A stretch of 64,000 nt of DNA from Shewanella profunda (GTDB taxonomy: Bacteria > Pseudomonadota > Gammaproteobacteria > Enterobacterales > Shewanellaceae). Location of the stretch: the NCBI RefSeq assembly GCF_023283765.1, contig NZ_JAKILG010000008.1, forward strand, positions 56,228 to 120,227, in the 5' to 3' direction. Position numbers and translations under genes: made by a program. Of the stretch, positions 1 through 8,458 are shown piece after piece; within the stretch, counting starts at the first letter, position 1, and each line of letters begins with the position of its first letter. The notes under the pieces are model-generated. The model was given only the letters and a program-made list of their open reading frames with translations, was not told the origin of the DNA and made no database searches.

Positions 1-164
1 ACTAGGACGATTCCCATCGCAAAGGGCACTTTGCTCGACATGTTTGGCAACTGCGCTATCCCCATTACAAGGTTTAGACGCATGTGCTGCCAGTAAATAT
101 AAGCAACAAACAGTAGCAAACTGATGCCAATGCCTAATCCTAAGCTCACCATTCCAGTCTCCAT
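1..164 (-). CDS. Membrane-anchored protein of the sulfite-reductase cluster (3' part outside window)
   Basis: The reading frame opens at an ATG on the minus strand (164) behind a good ribosome site (GGAGAG about 5 nt upstream) and stays open for 54 codons to the window edge, so only the N-terminus is visible. It begins METGMVSLGLGIG and has one hydrophobic segment (about residues 7-23) followed by a basic stretch, suggesting an inner-membrane anchor. It lies 34 bp downstream of the FKBP gene and points the same way as sirA, so it is probably in the same transcript. The family cannot be named from this fragment. Confidence 0.6.
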   Translation of the reverse strand, partial: METGMVSLGLGIGISLLLFVAYIYWQHMRLNLVMGIAQLPNMSSKVPFAMGIVL

Positions 165-198
165 TTCACTCTCCAAACAACTCGTTTTAGGAGCCAGA

Positions 199-981
199 TT
201 AACCGTGTGCAGGCATCATATTTTTATTTTTCATCTCTTTCATTTCGCTGGGTTTCTCAATATTTTTCAGTTCAATTTCAAAGATAAGTGCTGACTCAGG
301 TGGGATAATACCTACGGCTTCAGTGCCATAGGCAAGGCTTGCTGGTACCACAAAACGGTATTTAGACCCCAGAGGCATCAACTTTAATCCCTCTTCCCAA
401 CCGGGGATCACCGACATTAATGCAAAGCGGGTGGGCTCTTTACGTCCAACCGTATTTTCAAACTCAGTCCCATCGATAAGAGTGCCGACATATTCCACTG
501 TGACCACATCTTCTGGATTGGGTTTATTACCTTTACCTTGGGTTAAGACTTCGTATTGAAGACCAGAAGCAGTAACTTTAACGCCAGACTTTTTTTGATT
601 TTCAGCAAGATATGCTGCACTTGCCTTTTTAGTTTCTGCCATTTGTTTTTCAGCAACGACAGCTCTTGCGGCATTGAGTTGTTCTGCTCTTTGGTTCAGG
701 TAAGTCAGCACTTCTTCGTCGGTTAGCTGCTGTTTATCTTTAAGCGCATCCACAAAACCTTGCACGACTAAGTCGACATTCACCTCTGAGCCCAATTCAA
801 CTTGGTTGTAGACCTGACCAGAAATGTAATTACCAATAGAAGCGCCAATGCTGTAGGAGGTTTTATCTGCATCGGTTTTCAGACTTGTGCCGGCAAAACT
901 GGCGACCGAAACAAATAATGCGGCGCAGGTCGCCACTGTGATGCTTTTGGGGATAAAAGAAGTTGGCATACGTGTTTTCAT
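199..981 (-). CDS. Exported FKBP-type peptidyl-prolyl cis-trans isomerase
   Basis: 260 residues. An N-terminal signal sequence (about residues 1-30, ending near SFAG) is followed by an alpha-helical FKBP N-domain (about 35-125) and a C-terminal FKBP catalytic domain (about 135-245) with typical blocks VEYVGTLIDGTEFENT, VIPGWEEGL and LAYG. This is the FkpA/Mip/FklB architecture, a periplasmic isomerase and chaperone. The ATG at 981 is preferred because GAGAAC lies upstream. It is downstream of the rhodanese and sirA genes on the same strand, so a role in folding the periplasmic sulfite-respiration proteins is likely but inferred. The C-terminal tail (EMKEMKNKNMM) is charged and Met-rich. A second, cytoplasmic FKBP is encoded at 31793-32128. 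Confidence 0.9.
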   Translation of the reverse strand: MKTRMPTSFIPKSITVATCAALFVSVASFAGTSLKTDADKTSYSIGASIGNYISGQVYNQVELGSEVNVDLVVQGFVDALKDKQQLTDEEVLTYLNQRAEQLNAARAVVAEKQMAETKKASAAYLAENQKKSGVKVTASGLQYEVLTQGKGNKPNPEDVVTVEYVGTLIDGTEFENTVGRKEPTRFALMSVIPGWEEGLKLMPLGSKYRFVVPASLAYGTEAVGIIPPESALIFEIELKNIEKPSEMKEMKNKNMMPAHG

Positions 982-1066
982 TTTATGTTCTCTACAATGT
1001 TAACCCTGTGGGTTTCGCCTTTTGGCCCTGCAAACCAAACCGATAAAACATCGGTCCTGTGTGTTA

Positions 1067-1507
1067 CTAAGGTTTTTCTGTTACTCGCCCTGACATACGC
1101 CAGCCATAAATACCATCGGCCATATGGCGCACACCGGTGTAACCTAGCTTCATGGTTTCTCTCGCCGCCATATTGCTGCTGGTGCAAAGGCGGTTAGCGC
1201 AGTAAAACACCATGACTGCATCTTTATTCTTTGGAAGTAACTCTCTCCAATTCTGAACATTGAAAAAAACCGCTCCGGGGATAAAACCTTCTGCCCATAT
1301 CTCCAGTGTATTTACGTCAAAAAAATAAACGCCTTGCTTGCCGACTAAGGTTTCCGCTTCCATCATCGAAATGGGATTTAATTGGATTTCGTTATAGGGC
1401 ACTTCAGACATTTCTGAGCCACCACCGGCTATGACTGGCATCGCAGTCACGCCTAAGGCCAACACCATCAATGTTCGGCTTACACTTTGACGAAGCATGT
1501 TATGCAT
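1067..1507 (-). CDS. Exported rhodanese-like protein
   Basis: 146 residues: a signal peptide (about 1-28, hydrophobic run VLALGVTAMPVIAGG) and one rhodanese domain. The active-site loop is read in FYCANRLCTSSN, where the first Cys is in the position of the persulfide-forming cysteine. The loop is not the classical CRxGxR, and a second Cys follows four residues later. Rhodaneses carry sulfane sulfur, which fits a periplasmic helper next to a sulfite reductase, but the substrate is unknown. The gene is 62 bp downstream of sirA with an 11-bp stem-loop between them, and 85 bp upstream of the FKBP gene. An internal ATG (1498) is an alternative start. Confidence 0.82.
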   Translation of the reverse strand: MHNMLRQSVSRTLMVLALGVTAMPVIAGGGSEMSEVPYNEIQLNPISMMEAETLVGKQGVYFFDVNTLEIWAEGFIPGAVFFNVQNWRELLPKNKDAVMVFYCANRLCTSSNMAARETMKLGYTGVRHMADGIYGWRMSGRVTEKP

Positions 1508-1523
1508 AATTAGGCTCTCATAT

Positions 1524-1549
1524 TCCCCGACACCCTAAGGTGTCGGGGA
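1524..1549 (-). other. Intercistronic stem-loop between sirA and the rhodanese gene
   Basis: A perfect 11-bp inverted repeat (TCCCCGACACC / GGTGTCGGGGA) with a 4-nt loop lies just after the sirA stop codon. No U-tract follows on the minus strand, so it is less likely to be a full terminator than a 3'-stabilising or partial-readthrough hairpin that would raise sirA message over the downstream genes. The structure is seen; the role is inferred. Confidence 0.6.
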
Positions 1550-1569
1550 TAACTAGGACTCAAGTTAAA

Positions 1570-3636
1570 CTATATTTTCTTCGCACTCAGCGCATTACCA
1601 TCAATAATGGCTTGGGCTTGGGTCACATAGGTCAAGGCGGCATCTAAGCGTTTTTGTGAGTAACGCGCACCATGAACACCCCATGAACCATCGGCTTTAA
1701 TCAGCTTGAGGACATCTTGAGCTTTATCGGTCAACAACAGCACTTGCGTCTTATCTTCTACCGATAACTTCGCCATATTGGGCGACTTATCGATGCTAAT
1801 AAGGGCTTTTTCTACTTTGGCATAGGTTTCTTTCACTGGTTTTTGCCACTTCTGAACTTTGCCGTAGATTTGCTGTTGATCTTTAAAGTGCAGACCTTCA
1901 CCCAACTTAGATTGGAATTGGCTATGACAACCTTTGTTATCCACTACATCGTGATCAGAAGCGGAAGTACGAGCACAGGTCCACATTAGATCGAGGTAGT
2001 TATGGCCATTTTCGTCCTTCGCCACAGTCCAGCCCTTAGTGGATGAGTCGCGAGACTTACCTTCAGGTGGGTTAAGCGTCTTACGCAATGGATCGACATC
2101 GATTTTCCACATGTGCGACTTACGAACGTTGTCGAAACCGGCCATATCGGGGAACTGGATCGCGGTGAAGTTTTCACAACTACCCATGTTTGGCATATGA
2201 CAGCTTTGGCAAGTTTGTTTACCGTGGGTCTTGGTATTGCTCGCAATTTCAGCCTGTGCTGTATGGCAATCGGTACATTCTTTGATGAGTTTTGGTTTGC
2301 TAATACCAGACTTCCAATCACCATCAGTCACTTCGTGTGGATCATGACAGGTAGAGCAACGCATACCCTTATCGTAGTGGGATGAGGCAAACATTTGCGA
2401 ACCTTCTGTACCACAAGATGGGCACGAAGATTTCATCTTCACGTTAAAGGCATATTCCAGTTTTTCTTTACCCTGTGGGGTTTGCGCGAGTTCTTCTACG
2501 AAGTTAAAACGCTGGTGACAACGCTCACAGTTAGAAGGCATACCACCACCGATACCGCCATCTAAGTGACCTCCTGCGCCATGGCACTCTTCACAGGTAA
2601 TGCCGAGTGACACTGTATGTTTTTGTAGCTCTTTAGGATTACCTAAGGCTGCAAAAAACTCATCTTTAGTTTTAAAATCAAACTTAAAGGTGTGGCACAT
2701 TTCGCAGTAGGAACTGGCAGGTTGGAATAAGAATTCCTTCTCGTATTTAGCACCATAGGAGCTCATACCCCATTGGTGTGAACCACTGGCACCAAAATCC
2801 TCCATTTTAGTTGGAAACTCAGGAATAACTTTCTGGATTTTCTTTGCCATTTCAGGCGTTAACCATTCAGCCCAACCACGGGAGAATTGGTTACCACCGG
2901 CGACCATAGTACCAGTACCATCTTTGAGTAAACCGTCTTTCACATGGAAAGTACCGCGTACTAAGTAACTGTCGATAAAGCCATATTTTGTTCTTGGCGT
3001 ACCTACAGTGGCATAAATAGCATCCGGCGTAATGCCGTCAGGCAGGATAGATGTATCCTTAGTGCCATACATGGTCTTGTTTAAATCGTTATCGACTTCT
3101 GGATGATTGCCTGGAAAACGTAAGGTTTTTGCATGGCGTGAACGTTTCCACTTTTCATATTGTGGACCATGGCATTCACCACATTTTTCAGGGCCAACAA
3201 ACTTATTTGGGAAATCCAAAATCGACTTAGCCCCTAGGCGATACTGCAATGCCATAGGGCGATTGCCCTCTTGATGTTTGCTGTATTTTTGGCTATCACC
3301 GCCGTGTAAATATTCTTCACCACGGTCACTAACCTTATAGGTTCCTTTTAAACGACCTTGCTCGGCATATTTGAATACAGGATGATTTTCAAAAAGAAAA
3401 TCAAACAACTCTTTTTCCTGAACAATATAATCCTGTAGAGTTCGCACACCGCGTGATTCGAAGGTCAGATCTGGATTAGCCATAATCCCCTGAGCTTCAG
3501 CACTCTGTTGTTTATTACCATAGCCAGGTTTAACTTCCCCCGGTTTAGCATCGGATGCTATTCCAGCCACACTGACGATAGTGCCTAAACAAAACAGCAC
3601 ACTTAATGCTATTTTGGATTTCCATCGTTTCATCAT
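1570..3636 (-). CDS. sirA: Octahaem c-type cytochrome sulfite reductase (MccA/SirA family)
   Basis: 688 residues with a signal peptide (about 1-28). Seven CXXCH haem motifs are visible at C152, C311, C348, C370, C427, C454 and C476. An eighth, very unusual CX15CH motif spans C554-H571. Eight haems including one CX15CH is the hallmark of MccA/SirA, the periplasmic dissimilatory sulfite reductase that reduces sulfite to sulfide with six electrons. A CPSCG segment (C405, C408) is not a haem motif; together with C487 it supplies candidates for the two cysteines that bind Cu(I) near the catalytic haem in MccA. An AGGAG ribosome site precedes two consecutive ATGs (3636 and 3633); the second has the better spacing. 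Divergent haem-lyase genes and downstream rhodanese/FKBP genes complete the cluster. Confidence 0.96.
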   Translation of the reverse strand: MMKRWKSKIALSVLFCLGTIVSVAGIASDAKPGEVKPGYGNKQQSAEAQGIMANPDLTFESRGVRTLQDYIVQEKELFDFLFENHPVFKYAEQGRLKGTYKVSDRGEEYLHGGDSQKYSKHQEGNRPMALQYRLGAKSILDFPNKFVGPEKCGECHGPQYEKWKRSRHAKTLRFPGNHPEVDNDLNKTMYGTKDTSILPDGITPDAIYATVGTPRTKYGFIDSYLVRGTFHVKDGLLKDGTGTMVAGGNQFSRGWAEWLTPEMAKKIQKVIPEFPTKMEDFGASGSHQWGMSSYGAKYEKEFLFQPASSYCEMCHTFKFDFKTKDEFFAALGNPKELQKHTVSLGITCEECHGAGGHLDGGIGGGMPSNCERCHQRFNFVEELAQTPQGKEKLEYAFNVKMKSSCPSCGTEGSQMFASSHYDKGMRCSTCHDPHEVTDGDWKSGISKPKLIKECTDCHTAQAEIASNTKTHGKQTCQSCHMPNMGSCENFTAIQFPDMAGFDNVRKSHMWKIDVDPLRKTLNPPEGKSRDSSTKGWTVAKDENGHNYLDLMWTCARTSASDHDVVDNKGCHSQFQSKLGEGLHFKDQQQIYGKVQKWQKPVKETYAKVEKALISIDKSPNMAKLSVEDKTQVLLLTDKAQDVLKLIKADGSWGVHGARYSQKRLDAALTYVTQAQAIIDGNALSAKKI

Positions 3637-4191
3637 TAACTCCTAATTATCATTAGTTTTATATTTTCCACTGAACCTAACTGCTCACTGAACGACATAA
3701 ACAATTGACCAGTTACAGCATGATGGAGACAAAAAACCATGAAAAATCAGAGCTAGAGCACATTAAATGCCCACTGATAAATCAAGATGAATAAAACCAA
3801 TAAAAAAACAATAAAATACAAAAACTTAACCAGGTTTCCATGTTTGTTTTTTATAACTAAAAATGCTCTTTTTAGTTATGAAAAAACCTAAAAAATAAGT
3901 TTTATCTTTCAAAAGTTATCAAGGAAAAAATGGAATGATTTAATAACGAATAAGATCACATTATCAAATACCGGACTCGACTAACCTCAAACTCAACAGT
4001 GATCAAACCGAGTAATTAAACTGATTTGTTACATACGTTTTAACATAGATTTTTAAACAATCATGTAGAGCCTATTAAAATTAAAAAGCTAACTCAATAA
4101 AAATAACATTAAGCTGTAAATAGTACATATGTAAAACAGCTAATTATCAGTATCACTTTTACCGCAATCACATTATTCTAAGGAATAATAA
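3637..4191. promoter_or_regulatory. Divergent control region between sirA and the ccmF-like gene
   Basis: 555 bp of AT-rich sequence with no plausible gene, holding the promoters of both arms of the sulfite-reduction cluster. The only strong structure is the inverted repeat at 3853-3879. A TCACA half-site (3956-3960) preceded at the right distance by a poor left half (AACGA, 3945-3949) could be a degenerate CRP site; this is weak. No convincing sigma-70 hexamers were picked out. Confidence 0.5.
3853..3879. promoter_or_regulatory. Perfect 11-bp inverted repeat, possible operator
   Basis: ATAACTAAAAA, then TGCTC, then TTTTTAGTTAT: arms match perfectly around a 5-nt centre. It lies 217 bp upstream of sirA and 313 bp upstream of the ccmF-like gene. 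It may be an operator for a regulator shared by both arms. As RNA it would be an AU-rich hairpin without a following U-run on the plus strand, so an operator is favoured over a terminator. Confidence 0.4.
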
Positions 4192-6291
4192 ATGACAACT
4201 ATGCTTCCAGAAATTGGACATATATTACTGATCATCAGTAGCGTATTGGCATTATTTTCTGCAGCACTGCCTTTAATCGGTATTAAGCAGAATAATGCCT
4301 ATCTGGTAGGATTAAGCCCGATACTCTTTAGAGCCATATTTACCTCGGTATTTGTTTCACTTCTTTGCTTAATTTATGGCTTTGTCACTGATGATTTTTC
4401 TGTTGCTTATGTCGCAAACCACTCGAATAGCCAATTAGCATTGGGTTATAAAGTGGCCGCCGTTTGGGGCAGCCACGAAGGGTCAATGCTGTTTTGGATA
4501 TTTGCGATTGCCCTTTGGGGCGCGATCATCAGTTATCGCATAAAGATGGCGGATTGCACTCAGGATAAGGCCAGCGATAAATACCAAGACGCCCTGTATT
4601 TTGCGAGGCTGTTGGCCATTTTGGCGTTAGTGATCCTGGGTTTTAACCTATTTTTACTCTTTACCTCTAATCCCTTTGCCCGTTTATTACCTAACATTCC
4701 GATTGAAGGGCGAGATCTTAACCCCATTTTGCAAGACATAGGACTCATACTGCATCCGCCCATGCTCTTTCTTGGTTATGTTGGCCTCACTGTTTGCTTT
4801 GCCGCAGCGTTAGCATCACTGCTCGGTGGTGGTTTTAATACTCGTCAAATTAACTATTTACGACCTTGGGTATTATTAGCCTGGATGTTTCTAACGGGCG
4901 GCAATGCCTTTGGATCTTGGTGGGCCTATAACGAACTGGGTTGGGGTGGCTGGTGGTTTTGGGATCCGGTAGAAAATGCCTCCTTTATTCCTTGGCTTGT
5001 GGCAACAGCATTAGTGCATTCCCTCATTCTCACTCAACGCACTCATGGCTTTAAACTGACGACTTTGCTGCTGTGCTTATTGGCATTTTCACTCAGTTTA
5101 CTCGGCAGCTTTTTGGTGCGTTCCGGCATAGTGCAATCGGTACATGCCTTTGCCGCCGATCCTACCCGTGGCATGTCAATACTCTGCTTATTAGTGATTT
5201 TTGTTGGGGCGGCGTTACTCATTTTTGCACTCAAAGCCCATCATTTAAAACAGGATGTGACTTTCGCACTTTTCAGCAAGGAAACACTGTTACTGCTCGG
5301 GATCGTTATCTTAGTCGTAGCAGCGTTTTCCGTATTACTCGGCACATTTTACCCTTTGATCTATGAGCTACTTGATTTAGGTACACTTTCAGTGGGTGCC
5401 CCTTATTTCAATGCCATATTTGTCCCCCTCACTTTCTTGCTTGTCCTGTTAATGGGCATTGCGCCCTTAGTGCAATGGCAAATAGTGCAATGGCAAAATG
5501 CCTCAAAGGCTCGTGTTGCTTCCCTGATCATTCCTAGCCTAGTGATATTAGCCGTCGCAGGCTGGGTAAGCTTACAGGCCGCCTCTGGCAGTAGCTTATT
5601 TTTACTCCTTGGCACTGCCGCGGCACTTTGGTTGCTGGTGTGTTTATTGCTCACGATATTGGCAGCCTCGGGATTGGGTAGACGAGTATATGCCCGTCAA
5701 TTAAGCCAAACCCGCAGTGAGCACGGCTTAAATCCTCCCGTTAAGTCATCAAAACAAGGGTTTATAGCCATGCTATTAGGCCACTTTGGGGTGGTTATCA
5801 CTATTATTGGAGCAACATCCGTCTCCTTTTTTGAGCAGGAAGCCCTGCTGCGAATGGGTCCAGGTCAAGGTAAGCCTTTAGCGGGTTATGTCTTAGTTTA
5901 TGAAAGCACAGAGAATGTTGAAACCAACAGCTTTACCGCCATTCAGGCCAATATCAGTATCCGCGATGCAGCGAATGATGAACGGGTTTTAGGCTATATC
6001 ACACCACAACGGCAAACCTTTAAAAGCAATGGGATGGAAATGTCCCACGCGGGTATCGACCATGGTTTATGGCGAGATATTTATGTGTCTATGGGGCTGC
6101 AATTAAGTGATAGCGAATACCTTATCCGTATCAGCTATAAACCCCTTGCGAGTTGGATCTGGCTTGGTGCGCTATTTATGATGCTGGGCGGGGCGATTGC
6201 CGCTTGGCCTACTCGCCGCTTTAGCTACCAAGCTGATTTAACAACCTTAGTTACCCTATCCCATCACAAACCACAGGAGACGCTTGCCTAA
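4192..6291 (+). CDS. CcmF/NrfE-type cytochrome c haem lyase subunit, dedicated to sulfite reductase
   Basis: 699 residues, a polytopic membrane protein with about 14-15 hydrophobic segments. The haem-handling WWD signature is explicit at residues 251-262 (WGGWWFWDPVEN). A periplasmic domain at about 545-650 precedes the last membrane helix, as in CcmF. CcmF delivers haem to apocytochrome cysteines. A second, cluster-linked copy suggests specificity for the CX15CH haem of SirA, as shown for dedicated lyases in related systems. An AAGGAA ribosome site precedes the ATG. Its stop overlaps the ATG of the next gene by one base (6291), so the three rightward genes form a tightly coupled operon. Confidence 0.9.
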   Translation: MTTMLPEIGHILLIISSVLALFSAALPLIGIKQNNAYLVGLSPILFRAIFTSVFVSLLCLIYGFVTDDFSVAYVANHSNSQLALGYKVAAVWGSHEGSMLFWIFAIALWGAIISYRIKMADCTQDKASDKYQDALYFARLLAILALVILGFNLFLLFTSNPFARLLPNIPIEGRDLNPILQDIGLILHPPMLFLGYVGLTVCFAAALASLLGGGFNTRQINYLRPWVLLAWMFLTGGNAFGSWWAYNELGWGGWWFWDPVENASFIPWLVATALVHSLILTQRTHGFKLTTLLLCLLAFSLSLLGSFLVRSGIVQSVHAFAADPTRGMSILCLLVIFVGAALLIFALKAHHLKQDVTFALFSKETLLLLGIVILVVAAFSVLLGTFYPLIYELLDLGTLSVGAPYFNAIFVPLTFLLVLLMGIAPLVQWQIVQWQNASKARVASLIIPSLVILAVAGWVSLQAASGSSLFLLLGTAAALWLLVCLLLTILAASGLGRRVYARQLSQTRSEHGLNPPVKSSKQGFIAMLLGHFGVVITIIGATSVSFFEQEALLRMGPGQGKPLAGYVLVYESTENVETNSFTAIQANISIRDAANDERVLGYITPQRQTFKSNGMEMSHAGIDHGLWRDIYVSMGLQLSDSEYLIRISYKPLASWIWLGALFMMLGGAIAAWPTRRFSYQADLTTLVTLSHHKPQETLA

Positions 6292-6710
6292 TGAATCCAA
6301 TATTGCGCTTTTTAGTCTTACTGCTCCCTATCACCTTATGTGGGATAGGAATCCCATGCTTATCCGTAGCGCAAGCTCAGCCCATATCGAGCCTTTCCCA
6401 CCAGCAACAGGCAATGGATATCAGTAAAGTGCTGCGTTGCCCTATGGCGACCAATCAAAGCCTATTTGAATCACAGGCGCCTATCGCCCACGAGCTCAAA
6501 GCACAAATATTCTCAATGCTAGAACAGGGGCAAAGCCAAGATGAGATTATCGATTTTATGGTGCAACGCTATGGCGAAAAAATCCGTTATCAACCTGAAT
6601 TTAAGGCATCCACCTTCGCACTTTGGCTTGGGCCACTGCTGTTATTAGTGCTTGGTGTTGGGCTGTGTCTCGTATTGATAACCCGTAGAAAAACACAAAC
6701 GACTATTTGA
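6291..6710 (+). CDS. CcmH/NrfF-like apocytochrome redox protein lacking its second active-site Cys
   Basis: 139 residues: signal peptide (about 1-30), CcmH-like three-helix domain, and a C-terminal membrane helix (about 110-132, ending in basic residues). CcmH proteins carry LRCxxCQNQS; here the motif reads LRCPMATNQS, so C50 is kept but the second Cys is Ala53 and the Gln is Thr54. The rest (ELKAQIFSMLEQGQSQDEIIDFMVQRYG) is family-typical. The protein cannot form the usual intramolecular disulfide, so it may use C50 alone or only scaffold the lyase. It is translationally coupled to the CcmF-like gene. Confidence 0.88.
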   Translation: MNPILRFLVLLLPITLCGIGIPCLSVAQAQPISSLSHQQQAMDISKVLRCPMATNQSLFESQAPIAHELKAQIFSMLEQGQSQDEIIDFMVQRYGEKIRYQPEFKASTFALWLGPLLLLVLGVGLCLVLITRRKTQTTI

Positions 6711-6727
6711 AAGTAAAGGATAACCAG

Positions 6728-7312
6728 ATGAAATTACACTATTTCCCCTTTGTTCTACTGGCGTGTTTTGGCCTGTTTTCTAATAGCAGCCAAGCCCACT
6801 CACTAGACAATAAACTCTACAGCACCGGAGAGCCCCTCCCTAAGCCCCTAGTGATGACGGGCTTTATAGAAATGCAGCACGCGCGAGGTGTACCAGAAGT
6901 CCCCTTTCTTGATGAATCAGGACAAACCCAAACCCTAAAACAACACCAAGGTAAACTTGTTTTAGTCAATCTTTGGGCAACTTGGTGTGCACCCTGTTTA
7001 CGGGAAATTCCAGAACTCCAAAAGCTTAAGCAGCAATATCAAGGGAAGGATATCGCCATCATTCCTATCTCTATCGATGAAGAACCTAAAGATGTGCGCC
7101 CTTTTCTTAACCAACATGGCTTTAGCGGCTATGCCACTTGGCTTGACCCCGAGCAAAACATAGAGCAAATCATTCCCGCCAATGTAGTACCCGCCAGTTA
7201 TATTTTTGATGCTAAAGGTAATCTTGTGGGTTTTGTGCGGGGATATCTCGATTGGGCTGATAAAGACGTTGGCCCTTATCTTGATCAACTGATTGCAAAA
7301 TACGGCCAATAA
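6728..7312 (+). CDS. Periplasmic thioredoxin-like protein (DsbE/CcmG type)
   Basis: 194 residues from ATG 6728. This start has AAAGGA (6715-6720) at 7-nt spacing; an upstream TTG (6707) has none. A signal peptide (MKLHYFPFVLLACFGLFSN..) is followed by a thioredoxin fold with the redox motif ATWCAPCLREIPEL and a cis-Pro region (VPASYIFD). CcmG/DsbE proteins keep apocytochrome CXXCH cysteines reduced before haem attachment. As third gene of the haem-lyase operon it most likely serves SirA maturation, including the widely spaced CX15CH cysteines. It might also take over the reducing role that the Cys-deficient CcmH-like neighbour cannot perform (inference). Confidence 0.9.
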   Translation: MKLHYFPFVLLACFGLFSNSSQAHSLDNKLYSTGEPLPKPLVMTGFIEMQHARGVPEVPFLDESGQTQTLKQHQGKLVLVNLWATWCAPCLREIPELQKLKQQYQGKDIAIIPISIDEEPKDVRPFLNQHGFSGYATWLDPEQNIEQIIPANVVPASYIFDAKGNLVGFVRGYLDWADKDVGPYLDQLIAKYGQ

Positions 7313-7375
7313 TCACCAAGTAACACAGGCTCATAATATATTTCTCCATTAGGTCATCCGCCAGAATTTGCCAAA

Positions 7376-7409
7376 ACCCGCAGCTACCAACTTGGCAGCG
7401 GGTATTTTT
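7376..7409 (+). terminator. Rho-independent terminator after the haem-lyase operon
   Basis: An ACCCGC..GCGGGT stem, with further partial pairing inside (GC..CC with GGCAGC), is followed by TATTTTTA. It is 64 bp after the DsbE-like gene. Confidence 0.65.
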
Positions 7410-7487
7410 ATATTTACCCCCAGCTTTGTATTCTGCGATGCATTTCTTTAAAATTGCCGCCAAACTCTTTATTTCAAGGCAAATTAG

Positions 7488-8066
7488 ATGAAACTCACCC
7501 ACTTAACCCAACCTCTTTATAACCACTTATACCGTGATATCAGTGAGTTTCGCAGCACCTTTGACCTGCCCGTTAATGATGTTGACTCCTTAGATGACAA
7601 GGCCGACACCCTACATACTTCACTGATTATTGAAGAGTTAACCGAGCTTGCCGAAGCCGATAGCCGTATCGAACAGGCCGATGCCATCGTCGATTCTGTA
7701 TACGTGTTAATGGGGCGTTTAGTGCATTTAGGCGCAGAGAATGTAATCGACAGATTAGAGATCAGCTATCTTATCGACCTACTACTCTGTGTAGCCAAAA
7801 ACCGTGAAATCGACTTTATTGCCTGTTGGGATGAAGTCCATTCAAGCAATATGAGTAAAGTATGTCGCAACGAACAGGAATTGGCCGAAACTATCGCTTT
7901 TTACGCCAAGCAAAGTGTAGAAATTGTGGGTAGTCAGAAGGGCGATTTCATTATCGCAAAATGCGCTAAAGATGTGGAAATGGCAGGTAAAGTGGTTCGC
8001 CAAGGCAAAGTGTTAAAATCGGTTTACTATCGCCCAGCGGATTTAACTAAGTTAATTAAAACCTAG
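7488..8066 (+). CDS. MazG-like nucleoside triphosphate pyrophosphohydrolase
   Basis: 192 residues. An all-helical MazG/HisE-type core is read from the acidic pattern EELTELAEAD (about 49-58) followed by ADAIVDSVYVLMG (about 64-76), matching the ExxE..DxxD metal-binding residues of this superfamily. Members hydrolyse NTPs to NMP and pyrophosphate, often as house-cleaning enzymes; the actual nucleotide is not predictable. A C-terminal region (about 120-190) includes SNMSKVC and KVLKSVYYRPAD, typical of this cytoplasmic subgroup. It has an AAGG ribosome site and is flanked by terminators on both sides, so it appears monocistronic. Confidence 0.82.
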   Translation: MKLTHLTQPLYNHLYRDISEFRSTFDLPVNDVDSLDDKADTLHTSLIIEELTELAEADSRIEQADAIVDSVYVLMGRLVHLGAENVIDRLEISYLIDLLLCVAKNREIDFIACWDEVHSSNMSKVCRNEQELAETIAFYAKQSVEIVGSQKGDFIIAKCAKDVEMAGKVVRQGKVLKSVYYRPADLTKLIKT

Positions 8067-8086
8067 ATTTTATTACTTTATTTATT

Positions 8087-8114
8087 AGCCTGTTATTCAC
8101 AGGCTCTATTTTTT
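8087..8114 (+). terminator. Rho-independent terminator after the MazG-like gene
   Basis: A perfect 7-bp stem AGCCTGT / ACAGGCT with loop TATTC, followed by CTATTTTTTAT. Confidence 0.7.
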
Positions 8115-8164
8115 ATATAAACGTCACTGACTTTTCAACGTGTATTTTTAACAAGGAAATCCGT

Positions 8165-8455
8165 ATGAATCCAGCGAAAGTAGTGCGTGCCGAGGTTAAG
8201 CAATTAACTGATTTACCGAATATCGGCAAAGCCTGCGCAGCGGATTTACGCTTGCTTGGCATAGATAAGCCTGAGCAACTCTTAGGTAGAAATCCCTACG
8301 AAATGTATCAAATGCTCAATCGTTTGACGGGGAAAACACATGATCCCTGTATGCTTGATGTGTTTATTTCCATTACCCGGTTTATGGCGGGTGATAATCC
8401 TCAGCCTTGGTGGAATTACACCGATGAGCGGAAAAATACCTTAGCAGCAAATTGA
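8165..8455 (+). CDS. Helix-hairpin-helix protein of the Cdd1 (pathogenicity-locus) family
   Basis: 96 residues. The N-terminal part reads as a helix-hairpin-helix, LTDLPNIGKACAADLRLLGI (about 15-34), a nonspecific DNA-binding fold. It is followed by YEMYQMLNRLTGKTHDPCML and a WWNYTDERK tail typical of small Cdd1-type proteins. Function is not established; binding to nucleic acid is inferred from the fold. It has a strong AAGGAA ribosome site and ends 3 bp before the convergent AI-2E-type gene. Confidence 0.8.
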   Translation: MNPAKVVRAEVKQLTDLPNIGKACAADLRLLGIDKPEQLLGRNPYEMYQMLNRLTGKTHDPCMLDVFISITRFMAGDNPQPWWNYTDERKNTLAAN

Positions 8456-8458
8456 GCC

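Noticed and set aside
2408..2424. CPSCG of SirA as a ninth haem site
   Set aside because: The position after the second Cys is Gly, not His; it is more likely a metal ligand or structural segment.
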